Of a stretch of DNA of 48,302 nt, positions 1 through 7,868 are shown piece by piece. The translations under genes were made by a program, and so were the position numbers. The DNA comes from an uncultured Lentisphaeraceae bacterium (GTDB taxonomy: Bacteria; Verrucomicrobiota; Kiritimatiellia; RFP12; DVOR01). The notes beneath the pieces are model-generated. The model was not told where the DNA came from, searched no databases, and worked only from the letters and a program-made list of their open reading frames with translations. The stretch spans positions 1-48,302 of the forward strand of contig CALBHX010000078.1 of NCBI GenBank assembly GCA_937892925.1, read 5' to 3'. The first letter of the stretch is position 1. The number at the start of each line of letters is the position of its first letter.

Positions 1-106
1 TTTCATCCTCCCCCTCTCCCAGATATCGTTCCAATAGAAAACAGAGCGAATTCCCTCTCGATTTTCGTCTTACATCGTGTTTTGTACACGCCCGAAGTGA
101 GGTTTC

Positions 107-115
107 TGTTATACT
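107..115 (+). promoter_or_regulatory. Extended -10 promoter of rnr (predicted leaderless)
   Basis: The sequence TGTTATACT (TGn plus TATACT) ends 7 nt before the rnr ATG at 123. A start point 6-8 nt after a -10 would fall at or next to the ATG, so the transcript would have almost no leader. There is no Shine-Dalgarno sequence before the ATG. No good -35 was found at 17 bp, which fits an extended -10 promoter. The same arrangement is seen before mfd and the M42 peptidase. Confidence 0.5.
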
Positions 116-122
116 ATAGCCT

Positions 123-2555
123 ATGAACATTGAAGAACAAGCTATTCGCTATCTGTTCCAAAGTGAACCAGAGAAGGTGTTCTGTGTACCTGCCATTATC
201 AAGACACTTGGGCTTCGGGGAAAAGCAGCCAAAAGATTGCCCGGAATGCTTCGTGAAATGGTACGCAGTGGAGAACTGATTGAAAAACGGCGAGGGTATT
301 ATCGGGCTGGCGTTGGTTCCGGAATGCTGACAGGAACGCTTCGTATGACACGAAGTGGAGCAGCGATTGTTACAGACGATAAGACCGGTCAACAGGTTTT
401 CGTGGAAAGTGCCGATGTCGGCCCAGCGATCCAAGGCGACCGGGTTACCGTGGCCTACCGCCCAGGGACACGCTCAGATCCGGTAGGTGTGGTGCGCCGA
501 ATCGATGAAGGTTCTGTCCGCGATGTGGTTGGGACCGTACGTTTCCGACACGGAAAATGGTTCGTTGAGCCGCTCAATCCGGTTTATCGGAATGACTTTC
601 TATTGAACGACCCAAAGCAAGCAAAACGGGGCGATCGCGTGGTGGTGCGTGTTCAACGCCAAAGCGACAATCAAGCAAAACTTGTGGCCGAGTTGCTTGA
701 AGTCATCGGACCGGAAGATAAACCGTCTCTGGATACGCTTTCCATTATGCGGCAGTATGAATTGCCGGAAGTCTTTCCAGCGGCTGTTATGGCAGAAGCA
801 GAACAAGTGGCACAGTTGCTGTATCATCCAGGCGAAAGACTGGATTTGCGCGATCACTTTATTTTAACAATTGACCCTGCCAGTGCACGTGATTTTGACG
901 ATGCAATCAGTTTGGAACAAAACGCCGAGGGACAACGCGTTCTCGGAGTTCACATCGCTGATGTCAGCCACTTTGTCCGTCCAGGCTCTGCACTGGACAA
1001 AGAGGCTTATCATCGAGGCACCAGTGTTTACCTAATCGATAAAGTCGTGCCAATGCTTCCGGAACAACTCTCCAATGGTGTATGTTCGTTGATGCCGCAG
1101 GAAGACCGTTTGGCATTCTCAGTCTTTCTGACCTATAATGCCCAAGGGCAGGTTGTACACGTCCGAATGGCCAAAAGTCTCATCCGCTCAAGTCAGCGAT
1201 TGACCTACGAGGAAGCATTGGCTTTACTGGAAGATCGCCCCTGTACGCTTATGACCGGAGTGCTCGATCCGCGGACGCAGCCTATGTTGAAACAAACATT
1301 GGCCTTAACCCGACAATTAAAGCAAATCCGCGAACGACATGCCGCATTGGAAATGGCTTCCCAGGAAGTGGAGATTGAGCTAGACGCGAATGGGCGGATG
1401 ATTGGTATCCACGCAGCCTCCAACGATGAATCTCACCAGTTGATTGAGTGTTGTATGGTGGCTGCCAATGAAGCCGTGGCTAGAGAGTTATTAACCCATC
1501 AAGTAGCAATTATCAACCGCTTACATGAGGCTCCCGATGATGAGAAAATCAACAAACTGGAATTGGAATTGCGCAAATTAGGTATCCGTCCACGGAACCT
1601 GCGGGAGCCCAATGAGCTGGCTGCGCTCTTGCGAGAAACCGCCAATCATCCGTTGAAATATCACATCCATACGCTCGTATTACGAGCCATGAAGAGAGCG
1701 CTTTATTCCGCAAAACAGCATGGGCATTTCGGACTGGCGTTAACGTATTACTCACATTTCACCTCCCCCATTCGCCGTTACCCGGATCTCGTACTACATC
1801 GCCAATTGACAGATTATCTCACAACCGGAGGGCATGGCGGACGGATTGACACTGGTTGGCTTGAACGTGCTGCAGCGCAAGCCACTGAACGCGAACAAGT
1901 GGCAGACGAGGCAGAACGGGCACTCACCGAGATCAAAAAGTACCGATTCCTTCAACAACAATTGGATGATCGCAGGCCAGAAATCTATGACGCGGTTGTG
2001 GTCTCGGTAAAGCCCTTCGGATTCTTCGTAGACGTTATTGACCTGCAAGTCTCCGGTATGGTTCACATTTCTGGTATCTCCAAGCAACATGTAACCTTCC
2101 AACCCACCTCTGAAACACTCAGCGTTGGTACACTTTCTATTAAAGCGGGTATGAGTCTAAAAGTCTATATCGCTAAAGTGGACTTCCCCAATCGACGCCT
2201 GGACTTTGCATACGTCCAAGGAACGGCTGTGGACGTCTGGAATGGCGGACGTCACGCCGATGAAACACGACGTGCTGCCATTGCCAAAACACGAGGGCAT
2301 AAAAAAGAGGGACGCGGCAACCGATCGGCCACACAACAGCGTAGGTCCAAAAGAATCTACACGAAAACATCCTCTTCCGAAGATTTTTCCCACCCTCAAA
2401 CCGCGCACCAGACCCAATCGTATCGAAAATCCAAACAGCACTTTATTACGAAAGAAAACGCGGCGGACAAGTTAAAACAAAAATCATATCGTAATGCTGA
2501 AGCAGGAACCACACCGTACAAAAAACGAAAATCTTCACGGAAGGCGACTCCGTGA
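123..2555 (+). CDS. rnr: Ribonuclease R
   Basis: A processive 3'-5' exoribonuclease of the RNB/VacB family that degrades structured RNA in the cytoplasm. In 810 aa the order is: N-terminal winged-helix segment (about 1-65), cold-shock OB folds (about 70-230), the RNB catalytic domain (about 235-570), an S1 domain (about 625-705) and a long Lys/Arg/Ser-rich basic tail (about 715-810). The RNB metal-binding motif DPASARDFDD is visible at residues 251-260, with Asp251, Asp257, Asp259 and Asp260. The length matches RNase R (about 800 aa) rather than RNase II (about 640 aa). The ATG is preceded by an extended -10 and no ribosome site, so initiation may be leaderless. The stop overlaps the next gene's GTG start by 4 bp, implying translational coupling. 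Confidence 0.96.
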   Translation: MNIEEQAIRYLFQSEPEKVFCVPAIIKTLGLRGKAAKRLPGMLREMVRSGELIEKRRGYYRAGVGSGMLTGTLRMTRSGAAIVTDDKTGQQVFVESADVGPAIQGDRVTVAYRPGTRSDPVGVVRRIDEGSVRDVVGTVRFRHGKWFVEPLNPVYRNDFLLNDPKQAKRGDRVVVRVQRQSDNQAKLVAELLEVIGPEDKPSLDTLSIMRQYELPEVFPAAVMAEAEQVAQLLYHPGERLDLRDHFILTIDPASARDFDDAISLEQNAEGQRVLGVHIADVSHFVRPGSALDKEAYHRGTSVYLIDKVVPMLPEQLSNGVCSLMPQEDRLAFSVFLTYNAQGQVVHVRMAKSLIRSSQRLTYEEALALLEDRPCTLMTGVLDPRTQPMLKQTLALTRQLKQIRERHAALEMASQEVEIELDANGRMIGIHAASNDESHQLIECCMVAANEAVARELLTHQVAIINRLHEAPDDEKINKLELELRKLGIRPRNLREPNELAALLRETANHPLKYHIHTLVLRAMKRALYSAKQHGHFGLALTYYSHFTSPIRRYPDLVLHRQLTDYLTTGGHGGRIDTGWLERAAAQATEREQVADEAERALTEIKKYRFLQQQLDDRRPEIYDAVVVSVKPFGFFVDVIDLQVSGMVHISGISKQHVTFQPTSETLSVGTLSIKAGMSLKVYIAKVDFPNRRLDFAYVQGTAVDVWNGGRHADETRRAAIAKTRGHKKEGRGNRSATQQRRSKRIYTKTSSSEDFSHPQTAHQTQSYRKSKQHFITKENAADKLKQKSYRNAEAGTTPYKKRKSSRKATP

Positions 2556-3361
2556 AGCGGGCTTCCTACCACAACCACACGGTATTCAGTGATGGCGCTG
2601 AAACGCCGGACGTGTTCCTTTCTGTTGCGCAAACACAAGGAGTTGAAATCCTTGGATTTGCCGATCACTATTACCGAGATGCGCCAGGACAAACGCAAGT
2701 TCCAGAATGGGCGCTAAAACCGCATCTGGAAAACCGGTATTTTGAGGTCATTCAGGCGCTCGCGAAGCGTAACCCTGCGACCGAGATTAGAATTGGCATG
2801 GAATTTGACTGGCTGGATAATTCTGCGGCTTGGCTGGCACCTATGGCACGGGATCCACGCTTGGATTATGCCATAGGGTCTGTGCATTACGTTGGAAAGG
2901 AAAGTATCGATAATGTTCGCGCATTCTGGGAACCCCTTTCCCAGGATGAGATCGATGTCTTGCATCAGCAATTCTGGATTGCGGTCAAACAGATGGCTGA
3001 AAGTCGTTTATTTGACATCGCAGGACACATTGATCTGATTAAAAAGTTTGCGTTTTATCCGGCAGTAGATGTTACACCTCTCATTCGCGATGCGCTTGAC
3101 GCGATCAAAGCTGCGGATATGACAGTAGAACTAAATACATCTGGGTGGGTTAAGGACTGTCAGGAGTGTTATCCTAGTGAAGCAATTTTACGGGCGTGCC
3201 GCCATCGAGAAATCCCTATAACGGTTTCGTCCGATGCGCACCGCGCGCGATTTGTCTGCTCCAATTTCTCCCGCGCATATGATTTATTGATGCGCGTTGG
3301 GTATACTAAGATCGCTCGATTCCGAGCGCGTGAACGGTTCTTAGAACCGCTTGAACCATAA
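2552..3361 (+). CDS. PHP-domain phosphatase, histidinol-phosphatase (HisJ) type
   Basis: 269 aa with the polymerase-and-histidinol-phosphatase (PHP) fold. Metal-binding motifs are visible in order: HNHTVFSDG near the N-terminus, ADHYY near 37, GSVHYVG near 110, AGHIDLI near 157, and VSSDAH near 225. This layout matches the HisK/HisJ-type histidinol-phosphatases, which dephosphorylate L-histidinol phosphate in histidine synthesis. No other his gene is nearby, so the substrate is not proven. Many PHP proteins of this size act on other phosphoesters. The GTG start overlaps the rnr stop in a GTGA, so the two genes are probably translationally coupled. Confidence 0.8.
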   Translation: MKRASYHNHTVFSDGAETPDVFLSVAQTQGVEILGFADHYYRDAPGQTQVPEWALKPHLENRYFEVIQALAKRNPATEIRIGMEFDWLDNSAAWLAPMARDPRLDYAIGSVHYVGKESIDNVRAFWEPLSQDEIDVLHQQFWIAVKQMAESRLFDIAGHIDLIKKFAFYPAVDVTPLIRDALDAIKAADMTVELNTSGWVKDCQECYPSEAILRACRHREIPITVSSDAHRARFVCSNFSRAYDLLMRVGYTKIARFRARERFLEPLEP

Positions 3362-3380
3362 CTTTCTGTTCGGAGGTTGT

Positions 3381-4799
3381 ATGACCAACTGGTTACTTTG
3401 GCCTTTTTCCATTATTCTTGCTTTAATCCTTTTCAGTTTAGCGATCTTTATTCATGAATTAGGGCACTTTCTCGTTGCCCGTTTACTTGGGCTTCGCGCA
3501 GACGTTTTCTCAATAGGGTTCGGGCCTGCTCTTTGGAAACGAAACATACACGGAACAGAGCTGCGGATCTCTTCCATTCCATTCGGGGGCTATGTTTCTT
3601 TACCACAATTGGATCCTGACGCTATGTCAAAAATTCAAGGGAAACATGGCGAAACCAACCGTTTGGGAACAGCAGCCCCATGGAAACGTATTCTTGTTGC
3701 ATTAGCCGGCCCCGCCGGAAATATTATTCTAGCTGTTTTCTGTGCAGCACTGATCTGTTGGTTCGCGCCAAGCGATGCTACCGGCGCCTCCACTGAAATC
3801 GGAGCCGTTGCTCTTGACAGTCAAGCTTGGGCAGATGGGCTTCGCCCAAAAGATCGGATCCTCTCTGTCAATGAGCGTACAGTTCACTCTTGGCCGGAAT
3901 TTCAAACGGAGTGTTTCCTCGCGGGAAGCTCAAACAAGACAGTTCGCCTCTTGGTTGAACGTAACGGACAAGAGATATCCATTCAGACACCATTGAACAC
4001 TCGCCTTTCTGAAGAAGAAGAAGCCTTCACTATTGGTGGATTAACACCCGGACCGCTGATATTCGGCATTGGAGACGTCATTCCCAATTCGCCTGCTGCA
4101 CGTGCAGGATTAGCCAAAGGAGATGCCATTCTAGAACTGAATGGTGTAGTCTTTACCCATGTCAACCAATTGATTGAACGGGAACACCCGGAGCGCCCCA
4201 TAACCCTAACCATTCAATCCTTCACAGAAAAAGAAACCGCCGCCAAACGTTTGGTAACTATTGTGCCGGAAGTACTCCAAACAACAAATGAAGAAGTGGA
4301 GTCTTCCACTAAACCCTTGCTTGGGATTATTATTCAGCCATTTTCGCGAACCCATTTCCAGTGGATGACAGAGCGTGGAGTCCTAGCACAGCTTCGATCC
4401 GATGCTGCGAGTGTACTTCGGGTTCTCAGTGCTCTAGCGGCTCCGAAGCATGAAGGTGAACGTGGACGAACAGCTAAGAGCCTAGGGGGGCCAATCCTGA
4501 TTTTCGGTGTACTCATGCAAGTAGTTCAGGTAGGGCTTTGGGTCAGCCTTGGATTCTTGCGGCTGATCTGTGTAAACTTAGCCATTCTTAATTTGCTTCC
4601 ACTTCCAGTTCTTGATGGAGGGCATATTTTGTTTGCGCTCTATGCATTCATTACTAGGCGCGAAGCCAACGCACGTATTATCGGATGGTTAACGAATATT
4701 TTTGCCTGCCTCCTCATTGGAGTAATGGGGTGGTTCCTTTACAGCGACACCATGCGATTAATTTTACCGGCTATTCAGCGCCTATTCTCTGGAGACTAA
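3381..4799 (+). CDS. rseP: RseP-type site-2 zinc metalloprotease with two PDZ domains
   Basis: An intramembrane protease of the M50 family that cleaves transmembrane anti-sigma factors and remnant signal peptides within the inner membrane. It has 472 aa. The first membrane helix carries the zinc motif HELGH (His25, Glu26, His29). Two PDZ-like segments follow (about 125-210 and 225-310). The C-terminal membrane helices carry NLLPLPVLDGGH, with Asp412 as the third zinc ligand. I chose the ATG at 3381 because GGAGG lies 4 nt upstream. The in-frame TTG at 3351 lies inside the previous gene. The gene is followed 4 bp later by ispG, an order common in chlamydiae and related bacteria. Confidence 0.93.
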   Translation: MTNWLLWPFSIILALILFSLAIFIHELGHFLVARLLGLRADVFSIGFGPALWKRNIHGTELRISSIPFGGYVSLPQLDPDAMSKIQGKHGETNRLGTAAPWKRILVALAGPAGNIILAVFCAALICWFAPSDATGASTEIGAVALDSQAWADGLRPKDRILSVNERTVHSWPEFQTECFLAGSSNKTVRLLVERNGQEISIQTPLNTRLSEEEEAFTIGGLTPGPLIFGIGDVIPNSPAARAGLAKGDAILELNGVVFTHVNQLIEREHPERPITLTIQSFTEKETAAKRLVTIVPEVLQTTNEEVESSTKPLLGIIIQPFSRTHFQWMTERGVLAQLRSDAASVLRVLSALAAPKHEGERGRTAKSLGGPILIFGVLMQVVQVGLWVSLGFLRLICVNLAILNLLPLPVLDGGHILFALYAFITRREANARIIGWLTNIFACLLIGVMGWFLYSDTMRLILPAIQRLFSGD

Positions 4800-4803
4800 C
4801 CCC

Positions 4804-5874
4804 ATGTTTCGGGAAAAAACCCGTCGAATCTATGTGGGGGCTGTAGCCATTGGAGGCGGAGCTCCGATTTCCATACAAACTATGGCCAATGTTCCGACAC
4901 CCGACATAACGGGCGTCTTACGCCAAATCGACCGCGCAGCCGAATTAGGATGTGATATTTTTCGTGTGGCAGTTCCCGACCAGGAAGCCGCTTCTGCCCT
5001 ACACACACTCTGTGCCAAAAGTCGTCTTCCTCTCGTCGCAGATATTCACTTTGACTACCGGTTGGCTCTCGCCTCTATAGAAGCAGGTATCTCAGCCTTA
5101 CGCATAAATCCCGGAAATATTGGTAGTAAAGAGCATATTCGTGCGGTTGTTGAGGCAGCTAAACCCCGGCGTATTCCCATTCGTATCGGCGTAAATGGTG
5201 GATCGTTAGAAAAATCATTGCTCGAAAAGTACGGAACTGCAACTCCGGAAGCGCTCGTTGAGAGTGCTTTGACACATGTTGCACTACTCGAGAGACTTGA
5301 TTATCGAGAAATTAAGATATCAGTAAAGGCCTCTGATATTCCACGCACACTTGCAGCCTATCGATTGTTGGCATCCAGAGTTTCCTATCCGTTACACCTT
5401 GGCGTCACAGAAGCCGGAACCGCTAGGCGTGGAACAGTTGTCAGCTGCATAGCGCTCTCCAAACTTTTAGAAGAGGGTATTGGAGACACATTGCGTATTT
5501 CGCTGACAGCTCCGATAGAAGAAGAGATCCGGGTTGGAATTGAGTTGTTACGGGCATGTGGGCTGCGGCAACCTGGTGCCTGGATAACCAGTTGCCCAAC
5601 ATGTGGACGGACACAAGTCGATATAATGAATACCGTAGAGTACGTTTCAGACGCACTTGAAACCTTTTATCGGAAACACCCCAATGCGCAACGCTTGCAT
5701 GTAGCCGTCATGGGATGTGTTGTCAATGGTCCAGGAGAAGCGCGCATGGCAGATTTGGCATTATGTGGAGGGAAAAATTGTTTTGCACTTTTCCGTAAAG
5801 GTGCACACATAGCAACGCTTCCTGTCAACGAGGCGATTACGACATTGTTGAAACTTGTCGCTGAGCTGGCGTAA
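4804..5874 (+). CDS. ispG: 4-hydroxy-3-methylbut-2-enyl diphosphate synthase
   Basis: The penultimate enzyme of the MEP isoprenoid pathway. It reductively opens methylerythritol cyclodiphosphate to HMBPP using a [4Fe-4S] cluster. 356 aa, the short bacterial form without the extra plant/chlamydial insertion domain. The cluster ligands are visible as CPTCGRTQVD (Cys264, Cys267) and GCVVNGPGE (Cys305, with Glu312 as the fourth ligand). The N-terminal TIM-barrel motifs (SIQTMANVPTPD, ADIHFDYRLA, RINPGNIG) are all present. The ATG lies 4 bp after the rseP stop, so the two are almost certainly co-transcribed. A polyprenol-phosphate sugar transferase follows. Confidence 0.96.
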   Translation: MFREKTRRIYVGAVAIGGGAPISIQTMANVPTPDITGVLRQIDRAAELGCDIFRVAVPDQEAASALHTLCAKSRLPLVADIHFDYRLALASIEAGISALRINPGNIGSKEHIRAVVEAAKPRRIPIRIGVNGGSLEKSLLEKYGTATPEALVESALTHVALLERLDYREIKISVKASDIPRTLAAYRLLASRVSYPLHLGVTEAGTARRGTVVSCIALSKLLEEGIGDTLRISLTAPIEEEIRVGIELLRACGLRQPGAWITSCPTCGRTQVDIMNTVEYVSDALETFYRKHPNAQRLHVAVMGCVVNGPGEARMADLALCGGKNCFALFRKGAHIATLPVNEAITTLLKLVAELA

Positions 5875-5889
5875 CGATACATTTTGTCC

Positions 5890-6621
5890 ATGGAAACTTC
5901 ACGTCCTCTCATCATTACACCGACGTTCAATGAACGGGAAAATATTGAATCTTTTTCTCATGCAGTACGCGATATACTTCCTACCGCCGATCTTCTTATC
6001 GTAGATGATGCGTCGCCTGACGGTACAGGCAAACAAGTAGAACACATGATACGACAAGACGCTCGGATTCACCTTCTACACCGACGTAGGAAAGAGGGGC
6101 TTGGCCGTGCCTATGTCGCTGGATTCTCATGGGCATTGGAGCACCCCTACTCTCATATTCTCCAAATGGATGCTGATTTTTCGCACGATCCGAAAGATCT
6201 TCCTAGACTATTACAAGCAGCGAATGCTTTCGATGTCGTAATCGGTTCACGTTACATCGGAGGCGTGCGCATATTGAACTGGCCATTGCGGCGGCTGATA
6301 CTCAGTTATGCAGCAGGCATTTATGTGCGCACCCTCACTCGCATGCCCATCATGGATCCAACGGGAGGATATAAGTGTTTTCGCCGAGACGTTCTTGAAG
6401 CAATCAATCTAACACATATTGCCGCCGATGGTTATGGATTTCAAATAGAAATGAATTACGTTGCATGGCGCTTAGGATTCCGGCTACACGAAGAACCCAT
6501 TATTTTTGCTGACCGAATCGCCGGGTTCAGTAAAATGTCTCTTGCCATTGCCTGGGAGGCAATTTGGCTTGTTCTCAAGCTTGCCTTCATTAGAAAAAAA
6601 TCAAAGCATTGTTGTTCTTGA
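5890..6621 (+). CDS. GT2 family polyprenol-phosphate mannosyltransferase-like enzyme
   Basis: About 243 aa, resembling dolichyl/polyprenyl-phosphate mannose synthases. These enzymes transfer a sugar from a nucleotide donor to a lipid phosphate at the cytoplasmic membrane face. Visible GT-A motifs are PTFNERENIES at the N-terminus, LLIVDDASPDGTG near 37, and the metal-binding MDADFSHDP near 95. MDPTGGYKCFRR (near 155) and ADGYGFQIEMNY (near 180) are typical of the DPM1 branch. There are no obvious C-terminal membrane helices, as in short DPM1 proteins. The start is uncertain: the ATG at 5890 and a TTG at 5884 are both possible, and neither has a strong ribosome site. It closes the rnr-rseP-ispG run. 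Confidence 0.85.
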   Translation: METSRPLIITPTFNERENIESFSHAVRDILPTADLLIVDDASPDGTGKQVEHMIRQDARIHLLHRRRKEGLGRAYVAGFSWALEHPYSHILQMDADFSHDPKDLPRLLQAANAFDVVIGSRYIGGVRILNWPLRRLILSYAAGIYVRTLTRMPIMDPTGGYKCFRRDVLEAINLTHIAADGYGFQIEMNYVAWRLGFRLHEEPIIFADRIAGFSKMSLAIAWEAIWLVLKLAFIRKKSKHCCS

Positions 6622-6730
6622 CAACAAGCTTATCGTATTCCTTTTCTCTGGATCTCTTAATCTGTAATAGTCTGGCGTGGGGTATCCTCTTACGAGTTTT
6701 CGCCTCTGTCCCGCTCAGTATAAACAAGCA

Positions 6731-6770
6731 AGAGCCGGACGTGGGGGAGAGAGAACCCACGCCCGGCTCT
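6731..6770. terminator. Bidirectional hairpin terminator
   Basis: The arms AGAGCCGG and CCGGCTCT are extended by CGTGGG/CCCACG after one mismatch. T-rich sequence follows on the + side (to about 6787). It lies between the convergent glycosyltransferase (+) and outer-membrane protein (-) genes. Confidence 0.75.
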
Positions 6771-6807
6771 ATGTTTATCTTATTTTGTGTTGTCCGAAAA
6801 GTGTATT

Positions 6808-7749
6808 TTAAAACTCGTAACTCACACCAATCCCGGCGAAGGCAACGAAATCGTCATCCCCGGCGGCATCCTTGGCCACAGAATCCATCTGCTGATTGAA
6901 ACCTACATAGGGGGCAATCGCAAACCCCTCAAACGGGCTGTAAGCCAATTCCAAGGTACCAAAGCCATCACGGAACATGAAATTATCCGCACTCTTTCCC
7001 TCCTCTTCATAGTAATCAGCAAAGTCCGCACGGTTACGATCTTTGTTCCCCATTCCAATACCAAGTGTAGGAGTAAGGGTCAAAACCCCTTCCGACAGCC
7101 CCAGGGGCTCACCCACATCAAACTCATGACTGAGGGAGAATGTGGCATAGATACCTCCCTTACCATCCCCTTCTCCAGATGCCCCCTGTCGCGCCAGTTG
7201 GTACTCCAACGTAAAGGTTGGAATCAACCAAAAATCTCCAGCCGAGATCTCAAGATTGAGCCACTGTGTATCCGGGTTTTCGTAAAGCCCCGGTTTCTTG
7301 CAAGCACGAGGATGATATTCATAGGTGTAATTGATGGAGGTATCGAGTGATGAACCCAACCACGAGACCGTATCCCACGTACGAGAAAGTGTAATTCCGG
7401 GATCCAGCTCTTGGTATTTATAGCGACGGTCATTATACCCGCCATCCTTTGCACCCCAATTCGTGGTGTCAAAAATTGCCTCAATCGAGAGTTCAACTGT
7501 GAACCAGTCCTCATTTCCCAAACTCAAAGCGGCACTCGGCGTCACAATTGCATGCGGATTATCAATCAGCCCATAAGTCAGCTGTTTGGTGCAATAATCA
7601 ATGCCAACACTTCCGCCAAAAACCCATCCTTCGGAGGTTTTTTCGAGTTCTGTGGCCGCCTGATTCCCCGCTGAAGCGTCCGCGGCAAAAACCGGTGCCG
7701 CAACCAATCCAAACAGCAAAGTAATCATGAACATGCTGGGTTTTTTCAT
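6808..7749 (-). CDS. Secreted beta-barrel outer-membrane protein, family not recognised
   Basis: 313 aa. A signal peptide is clear: basic start MKKPS, a hydrophobic core and an AFA-type cleavage site, with the mature protein starting near ADASAG (about residue 23). The mature part alternates polar and hydrophobic or aromatic residues in strands (for example WFTVELSIEAIF, INYTYEYH, TLEYQLARQ, GTLELAYSPF). It ends in ...GVSYEF with a C-terminal Phe, the usual recognition signal for the BAM machinery. I therefore call it a beta-barrel of perhaps 12-14 strands. I do not recognise a named family or a substrate. AGGAAAC precedes the ATG. Its position next to feoAB may be coincidental, because a terminator separates them. 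Confidence 0.75.
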   Translation of the reverse strand: MKKPSMFMITLLFGLVAAPVFAADASAGNQAATELEKTSEGWVFGGSVGIDYCTKQLTYGLIDNPHAIVTPSAALSLGNEDWFTVELSIEAIFDTTNWGAKDGGYNDRRYKYQELDPGITLSRTWDTVSWLGSSLDTSINYTYEYHPRACKKPGLYENPDTQWLNLEISAGDFWLIPTFTLEYQLARQGASGEGDGKGGIYATFSLSHEFDVGEPLGLSEGVLTLTPTLGIGMGNKDRNRADFADYYEEEGKSADNFMFRDGFGTLELAYSPFEGFAIAPYVGFNQQMDSVAKDAAGDDDFVAFAGIGVSYEF

Positions 7750-7829
7750 TTATTGTTTCCTTTCTGATGTGTATACCATCTAACAATTGAAAGATTAATT
7801 AGGAAAAGCTAACATAATGATTTAGAAAA

Positions 7830-7858
7830 GGGCATCATGCACGCAGAGCATGATGCCC
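7830..7858 (-). terminator. Rho-independent terminator after feoB
   Basis: A perfect 11-bp stem (GGGCATCATGC with its complement) and a 7-nt loop, followed on the minus strand by TTTTCTAAATCATT. It lies 11 nt after the feoB stop. Confidence 0.85.
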
Positions 7859-7868
7859 ATCTCGTGGT